DNA of 64,000 nt from Oscheius dolichura (lineage: Eukaryota > Nematoda > Chromadorea > Rhabditida > Rhabditidae): NCBI GenBank assembly GCA_932521035.1, contig OW051497.1, forward strand, positions 4,154,001 to 4,218,000, in the 5' to 3' direction. Numbering within the stretch: the first letter of the stretch is position 1; each line of letters opens with the position of its first letter. The translations under genes were made by a program, and so were the position numbers. Shown piece after piece: positions 33,382 to 45,613 of this stretch. The notes beneath the pieces were generated by a model. It did not search any database. It was not told the origin of the DNA and saw only the letters and a program-made list of their open reading frames with translations.

Positions 33382-34921
33382 CTAGCAGTCAAAGCTCAGG
33401 GAGACCGGCTAGAAGAATTATTTGATCAAATGAGAGGTACGCGTTTACCTTATGATCACCCATACAGACTTTGGGGCCAATTGCAGTGTAGTCGGGAGAG
33501 CCCAGGGAGGCCACCTCGTATGCATCTTTGTTCATTAGGACGCGGTCACACCACGCCGGCGCCCTGGTCGTCATAAGGCTTTCGTGAGTTTCTGGGTCTT
33601 CTGACCAGGGATACCTGGATTTGTATCTTGAACCTAGGGATAAAACACTTACGTGGGAGGGAATTCAACGGGGAACTCGTTAAGGTTCTCCTTGAATAGC
33701 TCCATCTCTTTATCATCTGGTTGGTATTCTTTCCACGAGTTCAGAAGTTGCTTGTGTTGGAAATACTCGAACTTTTTCTTTTCTATTCGGAGAATACATC
33801 TGAACGAAGCAATTGAGTGGAACTAACGCCCACTTTACCCATTGTCCAACTCGTGTGCTCGGCCTTCATCGCGGAACTCAATTGCTGACAAACTCCTTCT
33901 GATAGGATCCGGTGGGGATAAGGTCTGTGCTTCCAGTCCATTAGCTATAGAGGCATGGTGCGGAAGCATCGCTTCCTCCTCCAAATTATGCCTCACTGAT
34001 TTCAATGTAATTTTCTGTACATTTTATGACTCTGATCAAGTATGGCTACCTCTAAAAATGAGGGAAGGTGCAGCCGGAAATTGAAATCTCCGAAGATAAA
34101 CACGTGCGGGACGCACCCGTTTTCCCCTTCCTTTACTTGTTCAATAACATAATTCAATGCTCTGGCACGGTGCTCACTGTACAGCGTGGGATTCTATAAT
34201 CATCGATATCAGTGACTCTCCGATTTGTAACCTCGTGGACCAACGCGATATTTGATTCATCGTGGAACAGGTGGACATTTACAAAATCGAAAAGCCTGAA
34301 AACGGTTGTGGAAAAAGAGAAAGTGGGACTACCTTCCATTTATTTTAAATTTTGTATGCAGATATCCCTTCCGCCCCCATCGGCCGTTTCTGAATGTTTT
34401 CGGGAATTTCTTGTTGACGACATAGGGATGCTCGTTTACGGCATTTGTGACTATTTCGAGTCCTTCCTTTATCGGGAAGTACTTTCCTTCATCGAAGTTA
34501 AACTGGGTTATATTGAGATTCTTCTTTATTAGTACCACTTGCCCGAGAGCCTGAAGGTACCCCTGGAAAAAGAACACGAGACCGATTACCGTAAACCAGT
34601 CAAATTTCTGCCAGTCGAGATCCACGTAGATTTTCTGACAGGCATATTCAGGTAACTGTTCTACAAATTTGGTAAACAACGGCTCTACTTGAGTCCAGCA
34701 GTGTTCAAAGCTGAAGACGCTCGTCTAGAATGTTAAAAAGGAACTAACTCTTTCCCACCGGTTTCTTGTGTGTGAAGAACAACAATATCTGCCTTTTTCA
34801 TGTGAACCTCGTCTACAATTGCGTTGATCCAGGATGTGTGTAGTCGGTGGTCATTTTCAAACAGCGAGCCGACATTGGAAGTTATGAGAGAAACCCGCAT
34901 AGGTCCTGAAGAGATTGTCAT
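33382..34921 (-). CDS. INPP5A: Type I inositol 1,4,5-trisphosphate 5-phosphatase
   Basis: This enzyme removes the 5-phosphate of Ins(1,4,5)P3 to end calcium signalling. The start region MRVSLITSNVGSLFEN and VVLHTQETGGKE matches INPP5A closely. Further conserved segments are GRWGRKGYLHTKFKINGR, FDFVNVHLFHDESNIALVHE, the catalytic motif VFIFGDFNFRL (near 34090) and PAWCDRVLMNKDAYEV...YTAIGPKVCMGDHKPVSLSF. Both signature 5-phosphatase motifs, GDFNxR and PAWCDRxL, are intact, so activity is expected. The protein stops soon after the catalytic domain (SFDC). Two candidate starts exist, at 34921 and 34900; the latter aligns with the family start. Confidence 0.9.
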
Positions 34922-37530
34922 GTAGAATGGCAACAACCGGGCCGATAAGGAGAACAAAAATGCAGTAGCTCGAGATACAAGACTGATAAAAGGATTAGTG
35001 GGGACTAGCTCAGATTATCGGAAAACAGAGGGCTCCGTCTGGGGCATTTTACCTTTAAAAAGGAACAAGGAAGTGTTACGGTAAAAGGCGAGAGTAAACT
35101 TAAGTTTATTCAAGGTTGTGCCAGGAATGGTGGTGTTGGGTTTGCCTGATTTTACACAATGACCACTCAAGTATCGAAAAACCGGTTCTGAATGGATGTG
35201 GATCCAAATAACGTAACACTGCCTTCCTTATAAAAACTGTCTATTGATGAGGTTGGTCGAATTGTGAATTATGAAATTGATTAGGGGACGTTATCGGCTG
35301 TGAATGCACAGCAACTGTACATCAGAAACAGGGCCGGGTGAATTGCTTAAGCTGCTTACAGAGGGGAATCATCACCTACTGGTCGAGATTAAGATAATTA
35401 AGCCGATTATGGCACAGAAACGTGATCAAGTGACATGAAGTTCGGGTTTGTAGTGACTTATTTGGAGGGGATGATATGTATTGTAATGACTTAACCCAGA
35501 AGCTACAGAGATCGGCATGGTAAGGAAAAATAGTCCCATAGAATGAACAACAATATGAAGTGAGATGGAAGAAATTGGTCAGTGATCCCAAAAAAAACAG
35601 GATTTGTTCCATTTATTAAAGGTCAACATGAAGCCATTGTAGTAGATATGGATTAGGGGGAAAAGCGTGGTGTTTGCATAGCTGAGGCGGAACCTGTCAC
35701 TGGCGATCTCACGCGCTGGGCATTTGCCGTAAAATGTTTCAGACGCAAGTGCTTCTGAATTCAAACGTCAAGATTTTTGATTAATAATGGGGCAAAACAA
35801 AGAAAGACCAAGAAAGTTTTAAATAACCATTCGGACAATGGCGGGTCTGGTTCCCTTGTCTTTGTGTAACCTGGTCACGTCCATATTGCCAAAAGCAGAG
35901 GGGCTGGGTGTACTGAGCTCATCGGATTGGTAAGATATGATTGAGTAAATGATGAGCCGTTTCGAGAGAAAAACACGGAAAAGGAGAAAGAACACACTTC
36001 CGACAGCAAAAAAGCGAAGTGAGTGTACTCGAGTCTACGAGACTTTAAAGAATCACCAAAAAGGCCCATGGTGGGCTCGAAGAAGAGGTGCCGCTCTGCG
36101 TCACGAGCTGATAACGGAGTCATTCATACAAGGCACTTGGTCTTAGCAGGCGTTAAAAGTATCGAAACCCATGGTTGCGAGACCCCGTTATAAGCCTTGC
36201 AGCCCTTTTTCTCACGCCTGATGTCAGCATAACCCTGTGGATAGAAGACTATTGAGTTGGATGTCAAGGTGTGGGGTTCAACAAGCAAAAGAGCGCATGA
36301 TGATAAGTGAAACTCATAAAATTGCTACTAGGATAGATAGAAGAGTGGCGGAGACAAATTCTGGGGGAAATAGGCAGGGCCTCTCCAAGTGAAAAACAAA
36401 AAATACTCGTCTGGCTGGTTCGTAGAATAATAATCAGGGTGTAAGAGATTATTGTGCCCAAGGGGGGCTTGTAGACTTTTTGTAGAGGTTGTTATGATGT
36501 TAGGCTAAGGAGGAAAGAGAACTGGAGAAAACTAGGATTTATCTAAGGCATAGTTAGAAACACGACGTCATCTGGTAGAGTAAGCTCAGCTCTTTGCTAT
36601 TGATTTCTGGGGTGTGGTGGAACACGGAGTAATATAAAGGCAGTGGATGAGGAAGTAGCTGTAAACACAGTTTCTCCGAGAAAAAGTTTAATTCATGTGA
36701 AAGAAACGTGATGGGCAGGCTGTCCCTGTCAGTCGATACAAGGATGTGTGCGGAGGATCTCGTGCTTGTTTATGGTATTAGAGGTGAAAACAAGCACAGA
36801 ACATTTACCTAGTCCGAAGACGTTTTCCTTTAAAAACATGAGGAGTTGGGCGATCAATAGGTCACGAATTAATGTTAGATATGAAAAAGGACGACGTCAA
36901 CATGCCGTTTTCTGCAACAAGACGACGTGAATCAACAAAAGCGGTCACCAGGAAACAAGGGCAGGGATTCGTATTGAGGAAGGCAGGGGTTGCGTTTCCA
37001 TTTATTCTCTGGAAAAGAATAACAATGGCGGAAAGTCTCCAATAGGAATTCATTTATCATTCCTCGTAATCTATGCAGATCAGAAGCAGAATTTAGTCAG
37101 AATAGGATGCCTGCTATTAGCTTAATTACGTTGCAGCTCTGCTGAATAAGAGGCTTCGACCCGGATCAACCCACACGAAGTTTCCCTCAGATTTCCCATC
37201 GCCCCAATTGAAAATAAAAGTTCGTATGGAAACGTGGGAACGGCAAGGCGTGTTAATTATGGAACCAGTAGAACGGTTGGTCCAGCATGGGATTCACATT
37301 GCCTTCACTTGGCAGTCTTCTTAAGTGGGACTTATTCTCCCATAAACCCCTCGCTTCCTTTGATTATTAGCAATGCCAAAACAATTTCTCAGCCTCAGCG
37401 TAGCAGACCACATGTTGCATCGACGCATTGGCACAATTACTATGAATATGTGAGAAGCTTTCGGTGGACGGCTCAGTTCCTTCAATTTGAGCCAAACTGA
37501 CCATTCCTCTATAATGTGCCCATATTGCTA
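34922..37530. other. Gene-poor region, 2.6 kb
   Basis: Several open frames of 60-90 codons occur on both strands. None shows a signal peptide, splice-linked partner or domain. I see no repeats or RNA genes. It may hold regulatory DNA for the INPP5A gene (minus) or for the cluster beginning near 37.5 kb (plus). Confidence 0.35.
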
Positions 37531-37532
37531 CT

Positions 37533-38146
37533 ATGGAAGCTCTCACTGAATTGGCTTTCCTTCAGGAAACCTTTCGATACCGTATCCGTGTACCTTGGTA
37601 AAACGTATGATCTCGTACTACTTTTAAAATAATCATTCTGTGAACGGAATCTTTACAATCGGAAAGAACATTTCCTTTTATTGTAGGAGTCATTTAGTTG
37701 CTCGTGGGAAAGGGTTTGCAATTAAGATCTACGGTAACCCCTCCCCCACTCTCATTTACGCCTTTCTTTCTCTTTAGAAGTGAAAAGTTGTCTAGTTGAG
37801 AGAGATTGCAACAGAGTGATATTCAACGGAAGACATTTATCCAATGACACTGCCATGTGTCGCTTCCTCCCGCGTTTGTCCATGTTGCGCCTTCTAGTTT
37901 CTATTACTCAGAATTCGCGTTCTCGGGCGGGCAGTCGCTCGACTTTTACGATGGACATATATTGTTTTGTTTTAGTTAAGGCTTCCTTCTTCCGAAAAGT
38001 TCCGCGTCTTCATTAAAAACACCTCCACAACCTCGCACCTCATAGGTAATCTAAAAAAAGTGTTTGACTGCTCGTGCCAGCCTAGTGTGCTTGTCTTCAA
38101 TTGCATAATTGTGGCAGCGGGTGTTCGTCTAATCGGGATATCTTAG
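37533..38146 (+). CDS. CUB-like secreted or membrane-anchored protein, incomplete model
   Basis: Consecutive exons encode FRYRIRVPW, SHLVARGKGFAIKIY, VKSCLVERDCNRVIFNGRHL-SNDTA, FYYSEFAFSGGQSLDFYDG and LRLPSSEKFRVFIKNTSTTS. The protein ends FDCSCQPSVLVFNCIIVAAG...GIS and TAG at 38144-38146. The GGQSLDFYDG...KFRVFIKN pattern is like the second half of a CUB domain, and the hydrophobic end suggests a membrane or GPI anchor. The exact start is unknown; MEALTELAF at 37533 lacks a signal peptide. The splice between FYYSEFAFSGGQSLDFYDG and LRLPSS has no GT donor in the right phase, so that junction is unresolved. Confidence 0.4.
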
Positions 38147-38283
38147 CCCATCTGCCTCGCTCCTCCCATTACCCGCTCTCTACTGGCAGTCTGCCATTTG
38201 CACCCTCCTTCTGTATTATCATATTCATACCTATGCACTGCCCAAGGGGTGACTTCCCCCTTAATCTGATGTTCTTCAGGGCG

Positions 38284-38811
38284 ATGCGGTCTATGGAACC
38301 AGAAGATCTCGAGAAAGCCAATGCCAGGTGTGAGATCTTTGCTAAAATAATCCTCGTGACTGTGACTTCCGCAGCGATCGCCGGTATCGGTCTACTTCTC
38401 ACCATGGTCACTATGACTACCCCCTTCTTAAAGGTTACAATAGGAAGTGGGTTCCCATCACTTCTTTCCCTCAACAACATTCTTTAGTCATTGGAGGGGC
38501 TGTGCTACTCCTTGCCGTCATGGGCTGGAAGTTGATCAGCGCCAGTTTCGAGCCAGTTATCCTGCCACCCCCAAACACCAGTGTACTGCTGAGGTCCTAC
38601 GCATTTGATTCGTCGTTCTCTCCTTCCTTCCGGCCTCCCCGGATAGATGGTGAGTCATTTTCCCACATCGGAAGGGGTCTGACATTATGAATCTTTCTAT
38701 GGAGAGACAGCGGAAGAACGGGCGCCTATCCCTGGTAGTGAATTATTCATCGCCTACACTGCAAATGTTAATTATAAAATTATTTCCGACAATATGACGT
38801 TGTCAAGCTGA
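38284..38811 (+). CDS. Two-TM membrane protein (143 aa), unknown function
   Basis: Exons 38284-38446, 38488-38649 and 38705-38811 join in frame. A short N-terminus (MRSMEPEDLEKANARC) leads to TM1 (KIILVTVTSAAIAGIGLLLT), a short loop (MVTMTTPFLK) and TM2 (IIGGAVLLLAVMGWKLIS). A Pro-rich cytosolic tail follows (FEPVILPPPNTS, SFSPSFRPPRID). The topology resembles the minus-strand protein starting at 22070, which suggests a small family, though sequence identity is low. It follows the CUB-like gene by 138 bp, and a possible 5'-UTR splice acceptor (TTCTTCAG) precedes the ATG. Confidence 0.55.
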
Positions 38812-39920
38812 TTGTCCTCCCAGCTGAGCCGCGTCTTATGGTATTGCTTTCGGTACGTGAGGGTCTCGCAAGCATGTGTCATCTAGCGCCATATATTAAA
38901 CATCGCAGATGCTTCCAACAAAATTTGCATATGACCTAGACAAGAAACGCATATGGCTAATGAAATCCCCAAAGGAATCCCCTGGGTGACTGAATTCCTC
39001 TGTCCTGACAGTCATGCATCAGCCGATAATCCTTCAGTAGCTGCACCAGTCAAGAGAATGAATCTCTTGCAACAGAAATACATCTGGCTGGTGACAATGG
39101 ACCTTTTGATTGTGCACAGTGCGCCTGTTTGAGTACGTCTCAGATTGACCAGATGCGCTACAAAATGAGATGACCTCCGAGAGTCGCCAGCTGCCGCCGC
39201 TCAAAAGCTACCGCCACTATCCATGTAATATAATAGGTTCACGCCTGGGTATTAAATCACCAAACTGTTTATAGTCACGGGCGGGAGTAACAGCTGACTG
39301 TATCTTGGGAGACAAGAAGCTTTCCCTTGGATAACATAGTCATTGGTATGTTAGAGTTCCTTTTGAAGTACAGCCGGCAGTGTGTTGGTTGGGAACACAA
39401 GTTGCACAATGGTATAAGCTGTTCCTCCCTAGTGGCCGTCCCAAAAAGGCACCTGCCTAGTTGCGCAACCTCGTCTTTGATTACCGCTACCGACACAAAC
39501 ACGATAATTAGACACATCCCCTGACGCAAGAAGCGACCATTCGGGGAATTCTAATATTAGAATATATTATTTGCCTATGATTGAGACCAGAGTGTTTACG
39601 GTAGAATCGTTTCTTTAGTGGCACTGTGACCTTGGATAACGACCATTCGTACCATCTGTCAGCACGCCTGGCTCTTCTTCGCCATTATCTGCGGGTTATT
39701 CCCAATTATCGCGGTTCCAATTACAGAAATACAATAAGAGCTACAGTCAATTAGTTACACAGTGCTAAAGGGGATCTAAGATTGTGTTTGTCACCTCGAG
39801 GTGTTGAAATAAACAGATCATTAGCGTGTCTTGGAAAGGGCTAGCAACGGAAAAACACTACACCTACTTATTCCAAAGAAAATAAAATTCTGAAAAGAAC
39901 TTGTCTAGACATCGGGTAGC
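38812..39920. other. Intergenic, with one doubtful small secreted frame
   Basis: A minus-strand frame 39517-39275 encodes an 81-residue peptide that starts MCLIIVFVSVAVIKDEVAQL. It has a short hydrophobic start and six cysteines. It could be a small secreted Cys-rich protein but has no family match or support from introns. Nothing else is evident. Confidence 0.25.
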
Positions 39921-40314
39921 ATGAAAGTCAGAAAATTTTCAGTTCCGTTTACAATTCCTCGACCCATCATCAGCCCGGACCCTTTTGGTCCTCCAACTCG
40001 ACTGGCTCCGCCGCCCCCTTCTTACGATCACAGTCAGACAGTTGCCAACAGGTAATAGATATCACATACGTAACAATAAAGTATTTTAGCACAGCTCCAC
40101 CGCCCTATTCGAACAATGGAATACTACGACGATCAGCAAGCAATTCACCGCCCCCACAGTATAACCATGAAATTGCCATCAATTCCCCTCCACCTCAGAG
40201 GTAAGGGCTCTCAATTTGTTTACTCGGTAGTGCAGGACAACCCGGATTGTAATTGATTGTTCCAAAGCCGAGCCGACACTCTACGCTGCTCCTCAGTCCG
40301 AAACCGTCATCTGA
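39921..40314 (+). CDS. PPxY-rich small protein (106 aa)
   Basis: Exons 39921-40051, 40090-40200 and 40236-40314 join in frame through introns of 38 and 35 nt. The protein carries several Pro-Tyr motifs (APPPPSYDHS, TAPPPYSNNG, SPPPQYNHE), which bind WW domains such as those of Nedd4-type ubiquitin ligases. No TM or signal segment is visible. It may be a stand-alone adaptor, or the cytosolic tail of a membrane protein whose TM exons I could not link; the two-TM gene upstream has its own stop. The stop TGA is at 40312-40314. Confidence 0.5.
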
Positions 40315-41294
40315 ATCGAAGCCTTCCTTATGTACCGATTTTCAACTGCATAGTCATAATATCACGCAAACCGGTGGCCAAAGTTGTCCAATCGCCCAGA
40401 ACTGTGATACAGAAACTGTTTCTTCTTGTTCTGTTCGTATCGTACGGGTTTCCCTTTAAACATAATAAATTTAATTACTGCCTACTCTAATCGTAGCGTA
40501 GCACACACACCTGCACTCTTTAATCCCTTGTTGCTATGATGATAATTATCCAATTTGGAATGTTGACGTCTTGGAAACCCGCATAATCCTCCCGTCGGCA
40601 CTATATCATCTCAACTAGCTTGGCTATTACTTTACTTCAAAAAATGTTTTTGAATTCCATGAAGCGCGTAATTGGTCACAATTAGAGCCACATTCCCTGA
40701 TAACGCGGTGCCTCGGTGCTGCCTTCGGTTGCCTGGCAGCGATTCTCCCGCCATTCACCCACGCTCGCTCATTAGACGCCGGCTCACCGTCACAGTTTGC
40801 ACCTGTTGACCTTCCGTTATGTCCAAGCGCTCTAAGTCGCTTGGTAGACAAGGTTTATTTTCATTCATTTAGCCTCTAGCTTATAACAAGGAAGTTCCAT
40901 CCATTTATGCTTTAGGGAAGGGTGTGCTGCCTCCCGTCTCAGACGAGAAATCACACTCCAGATCAAGGCAGAGGTCGCTACGAGACCTGAGCAAGAGTAT
41001 CGTTGATCTTCCTTCAACTTCAGGTTAACTTTGAATTTTTCTGCTTCAAACAAACAACATCCGTTCCTTTCACAATAGAACGCCTAAATTTTCAAGCATG
41101 AAATATCCATGAGTGATGCCCCCCAGCCCAGGCATATTTAATATTCTTCGGAAAAGTATTCCCTTTTTTCTTTAGCTATGTTTTTATGGAAAAAAGTACT
41201 TGTTGTTGCGTGTCCCTCCAGCAATTAGTGGCAATAGTGTTGAATGCAAAAACGATTTGTTTAGCCCTCTCAAATGGACAATTGAACCCGTATA
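40315..41294. other. Intergenic region, about 1 kb
   Basis: Short open frames on both strands (for example 40627-40851 and 40865-41053 minus) lack any support. AATAAA-like sequence near 40462 (CATAATAAATT) fits the 3' end of the PPxY gene. Nothing else is recognised. Confidence 0.35.
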
Positions 41295-43239
41295 TGTCGT
41301 CGTTTACCCTTGGCCCGAGGAGTGTTTTTTCTCGGAGGAACACCTACGGTAGGAATGAGAATAGTGAGAAACTGTACGATGTGAGGGATCAACTTTTAGC
41401 GGCTAAAAAGGTAAGTTGTTTGGATGCACATCAATGGTTTATAGCAAATCGCCGAGCTGAACCAGAAGAATAAGGTTCTCAACACTCAACTGAATAGGGT
41501 GACAAGGGAGTCTGAGCGTCGAGAGGCCCATCTACAAAGTATCATGGCTGGCAGAGTACGCTTCCGGACTTCATTAAACCCTTCCCTTTCAGTTCCAACC
41601 GGCCGAGCTCAATGATACTCATTTAGCCGTCACTCTAACATCCCTGGAAAAGCAGCGTTTCGAGAACCAGCACATTATAAACGCACAGGCGAAACGAATA
41701 AGGTGCATATTTCGAATCATTTGACATGAAAATTATAGGCAGCTGGAGAGAAAGATGACAAACGGCAACGAGATGGGGGAGAGCGGTAGCGACGACGACT
41801 ACCCAGGTGAATTGGAGGAAGGAAGTGACGAGGATGCTCCCAAATTGAACGGACGATCATCTCAATTATCTCGACAAGTACCCGAAGAATGGTTGGAAAA
41901 GCACAAAAGGAAAATCGAGTACGTTTTTTCCCCTCCCGTGGCTTGTCTCGCCCGTATATTTAGCTCAATCAGCTTGATTAGATTACGTTCACGTTTTGCT
42001 GTTGTAAATTATGAGCAATGTTAACAATGGCGAAAGATCACAGATTTATGGTCTTCTGAGAAGCAGCCACTATTTCACGTTCAGACTGGCCAAAGCTCAC
42101 GTGGAACAGAATAAAGAACTGAAGGCAAAGATAAAAGAGCTCTCGACAAACTTGAATGAAACGAAAAAGAGACTAAAGACTACAGAAGGACCAAAGTGTA
42201 AGAAATTCTGGTTTTCTAACAACAATAATTGTCTTTTAGTGGAGAAGGGGAGAGTGAGCACTGCGGAAGTGAACAGGATAATGGATAGGATACAGGAAAA
42301 TGGATTGCTCAGACAACAAGTCGGAGCAGCCACAAAAGAACTACAGCAGAAGTTTGAGCAGAAAAGAACGGAGGCGGAAGAATTCCGGAAGAAGTATGAA
42401 ACTTTAAAAAGTGAAATGGACAAGAAGGAGGAGAGTGTAACAAAGCAGCTGGAAGAAGTGGAGCTAAGGCGAAATCAACTGGAACAGGAGAGAAACGAAA
42501 TGCAAGATGAGCACAATCTCCGGGAACTTCAAAAAGAACAGCTTTCTGGGGAGATAACCGATCTAGAAGAAGAAAGAAGGAGAATACAAGAGGAACGGGA
42601 CGAGTGGACAAGGATGAGAAACGCCTACGAGAAGCAGCAGATAAGCATGGAGATAGAGATCCGTCAGATGGAGGATGTTATTGAGAACTTACGGTAAGAA
42701 AAAGACAATGCTATCAATAGAAAACTTAGAAGGGACAATGCTGCCCTGAGGACGAAACTGGCCGGTTTGAGGGAAGTTGCCATTGGGGATCCTCAAGTAA
42801 ACCAAAGAGCAGCAGAGCTGGAAGAGATTCAAGCACCCGCTCAGTCTCCCAGCCGACCTACAGGGTTTACCGGCCTTTTTGTTTATAATGAGACCTTTCA
42901 GAATTCCCCGTCTCGACATGCGTGATATGAGTCTCGAGAATTCCTCCCAGTTACCCAGGTATGTTTTCGATTGCACCTTGACGATTCACCTAGACAACAG
43001 TCTTAAATATTATCACTATATTATATTGTGGACCTTGCAGTGTCAACAGCCACACGTCTCAACAAGCCGCGTCTCCTTCTGCTTTAGTAAACTTATCCAC
43101 CGATCGTATTATATCACAGTGAGCTTTTCAGTGGGACGCCAGAATAAACTACCTAAGTCCCGGAATTGTAGCCCATATCATTCGTCAAGATGCTATTATG
43201 AATGCTGCCGACGAGGCCCACAACAACAACAAACCGTGA
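41295..43239 (+). CDS. Coiled-coil protein, unknown function
   Basis: The start MSSFTLGPRSVFSRR (41295) is followed by a predicted coiled coil (LLAAKKQIAELNQKNKVLNT...), FENQHIINAQAKRIRQLERK, and an acidic linker (SGSDDDYPGELEEGSDED). A second long Glu/Arg/Lys-rich coiled coil runs through 42100-42695, and a third short segment is KLRRDNAALRTKLAGLREV. The tail is Ser/Pro-rich with a final globular-looking piece (WDARINYLSPGIVAHIIRQD) and TGA at 43237-43239. A cytoskeletal, centrosomal or ciliary scaffold is likely from composition. The N-terminal coil vaguely resembles lebercilin-type proteins, but I would not name it. One intron (42695-42721) may be only 27 nt. Confidence 0.65.
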
Positions 43240-43315
43240 TATTAGCACCCTATGACTTTCATTTCTGTGATTCTTTCAAAGCAGATTATATCATTTTTGC
43301 CAACATATGAACTAT

Positions 43316-43971
43316 TTATCCTAGCTTGTTCATGGGGGTATTGGAAGGCCCGGCAACGGTGGCCTCGTGCTTGTCCAGATCGACGTTGATCTGGTAGTAG
43401 TTCTTTCGGTACGTGGCCCGCGGCATGTCGATTCGGAAGTCTTTGGTTGTCTATGTTATTGCTTTGTCAATTGACGCGAATGCTACATACCTCAGTACAT
43501 CTGTTCAAGATGAAGAGATAGGGTTCCAAGTCGCCGATCTCGTCGTCGTCTCCTAGTACTTCCGTCTCCTTGTTGTAGGTAACATTGCCTCGGGCGAGAA
43601 CGTCGTCGGGGTCGAATATTTTGAGGAAGTCTATACCTTATTCTTCGCTATGGGAATTCTGTCTACAACTTACTGTCATGACCTCCGTCCTCTTCCATCA
43701 GGAATACGTGCGTCTCGGTGGTATACATTCTTTCACATTTCAGATGTAGTTGAATATGGACATGGACGGTAAAGGCCAGAGGAAGAACAATCAGCACCCA
43801 AAAAGGAGACATCCTTCTCGACCATTGTTTCTGCCTTCTTCGTTTATATGGGAGACCCCGGTGACTCAAAACCATGAGACCAAACATGTATTCAATGAAA
43901 TGAACATCGTTGCCAAAAACATTTATTCCCGGAGTAGGTGGATTGATATGTGAATGTTGTGTTAGTCGCAT
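43316..43971 (-). CDS. Single-pass membrane protein, unknown family
   Basis: Three exons. The first encodes FGLMVLSHRGLPYKRRRQKQ, then the TM segment SPFWVLIVLPLAFTVHVHIQ, then LKCERMYTTETHVFLMEEDG. Next come KIFDPDDVLARGNVTYNKET...EIGDLEPYLFILNRCTE and DFRIDMPRATYRKNYYQINV, ending MNKLG and TAA at 43318-43316. I do not recognise the family. It has one TM with a basic N-side, so it is probably type II, with a lumenal domain bearing one N-glycosylation site. The first ATG (43971) is only 6 nt from the stop of the thioesterase gene; a second in-frame ATG is at 43887. Confidence 0.6.
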
Positions 43972-43977
43972 GTGATA

Positions 43978-45274
43978 TTAGTCGTATACCGGAAAGACCT
44001 TTGCTCTGGCAAGCCCTTCTTGCATCGCAGTCATAATCAGTTGCCCGTCTTTAGTGAACAGTCTACCTCGTGTAATTGTCCTAGCACTTCCTAAACGTTG
44101 TTACTGACATGTGTAGAACAAGAATATGTACCGGCCAAATCACTCTTCTGTTCCCATAACATCCAATCATCCATACTGAACTTCGTTCGGTGGAACCACA
44201 AACAGTGATCCAAAGAAAAGATCTAGGACAAGAGTAAGTATATTTCAAACTTTTCTACCTGATCGGGAACGTAACCTTTACTCATGTGGGGAAGAATAGC
44301 AGTCTCAACCAAAGAGCCGTCCGACAAATAAGCAGCAAAATATCTTTGGAGAGCTTCGTCGTCTCCTGAAGGACTGTGAAATAAGAAGGCCATACCCACC
44401 TATGGGAAGTTGTGGTTTAACCCAGAGTGTGAAGTCCGCTTCTTGTAATGGTTTCTCGGGATGCATTTCATATATTTGTTGATTTACAGGCCGCATCTGA
44501 TCATATCGTTTAGGGCCATTAACAGTTTCAAACCTCAAACAACCCGTGAAATGTGGGAGGGAACTGGGCTAATCTGTATGCCAGGAATATCTGAGCTGCT
44601 TTATGAAGTTTCTTATCTTTCTCTAAACTGAAAACGGAAAGAATTCAACCAATTTTGTAACTCACGCTTCGAACATCAGCTGTCGTGCTGACTTCAACCC
44701 ATCTGGTCCAACGGATGGTATTGTAACCTTCGGGGCGTGCACTATTGAATCGTTCTCTCCAATCTGATCAAAGGATACTGTGGGGTCCAGTTCAGACCTA
44801 CGTTAAATGAGACATCCATCGAATATAAGAGTGTCTTATTTTGTTTTGCTAACACTCTCCTTGTTGAAAAACTCTGTCCATCCCGGATGACTTCCACTTC
44901 GTAGTCAACGGGTTCCTCCACGCTTCCTACAACCCGTAGCATTTAGGTGAGAATAACACTACCTGCTTTTATAAAATAACTATGAAAAGAGTGTGGCTCC
45001 CTATTTGTAACCGTCTCACATCCCGCCTTCAATGCCTGAGCAACAACATGCCCTCCATAAATGTAGGGCAGAGATTCCCTTCCCTTTAATAAATTAGTAG
45101 ATCTACGTGGTTTTGTGAGTAAGGATAGGTGAACTCTTACCTAAATGTGAGATCACCGGTTCTCTCAAGTTTCAGGAATGTATCCCTTAACTTCTGAGGC
45201 AAATCCTTGTCGTACTCGTGGATTTCAAATAAATTCTTTGACGACTTCCCTAGAGCTCTGCTTAATTTTAACAT
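43978..45274 (-). CDS. ACOT8: Acyl-CoA thioesterase 8 (peroxisomal type)
   Basis: This double-hotdog thioesterase hydrolyses medium- to long-chain acyl-CoAs in peroxisomes. The start MLKLSRALGKSSKNLF is followed by LERTGDLTFR, GRESLPYIYGGHVVAQALKA and PHSFHSYFIKAGSVEEPVDY. EVEVIRDGQSFSTRRVLAKQ comes next. The second hotdog includes FTLWVKPQLP, AAYLSDGSLVETAILPHMSK, the Asp-containing FSLDHCLWFHRTKFSMDDWM and the final GRLFTKDGQLIMTAMQEGL with the catalytic Gln. This matches human ACOT8 over its length. The C-terminus KVFPVYD is not an obvious PTS1 signal. The stop TAA is at 43980-43978, directly abutting the next gene on the same strand. Confidence 0.88.
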
Positions 45275-45613
45275 ACCTAAAACTAGAGTAAGAATTGAAT
45301 AAATATAAAGAGAAATCTATTCAGGATAACCTTCGCGTATCAAAAAAGAGAAAGCGAAAGACATTTTATATAAGGAATTATAGCAGACAACCCTGTAACG
45401 GTGGATCACAACGGAATGACTAAATTCAAAAGAGGTCCGGCATTAAAGCTGAGCTTGAGAAAAAGAAACAAGTTAAAATTCAACAGAATAAATATCACAG
45501 CTAAGGTAGATTATCATATGAGCATGTTCTTTAGATATTGTAAACTGAGGGCAGTCGATTTTAAGGTTTGAAATGGAACATTGACTCCCAGTAAGAGAAG
45601 TCGCAGCTCGGAT

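Noticed and set aside
42097-42611. Two overlapping minus-strand frames of about 100 codons
   Set aside because: They are antisense to the Glu/Lys-rich coiled coil, whose codon bias leaves the opposite strand open by chance.
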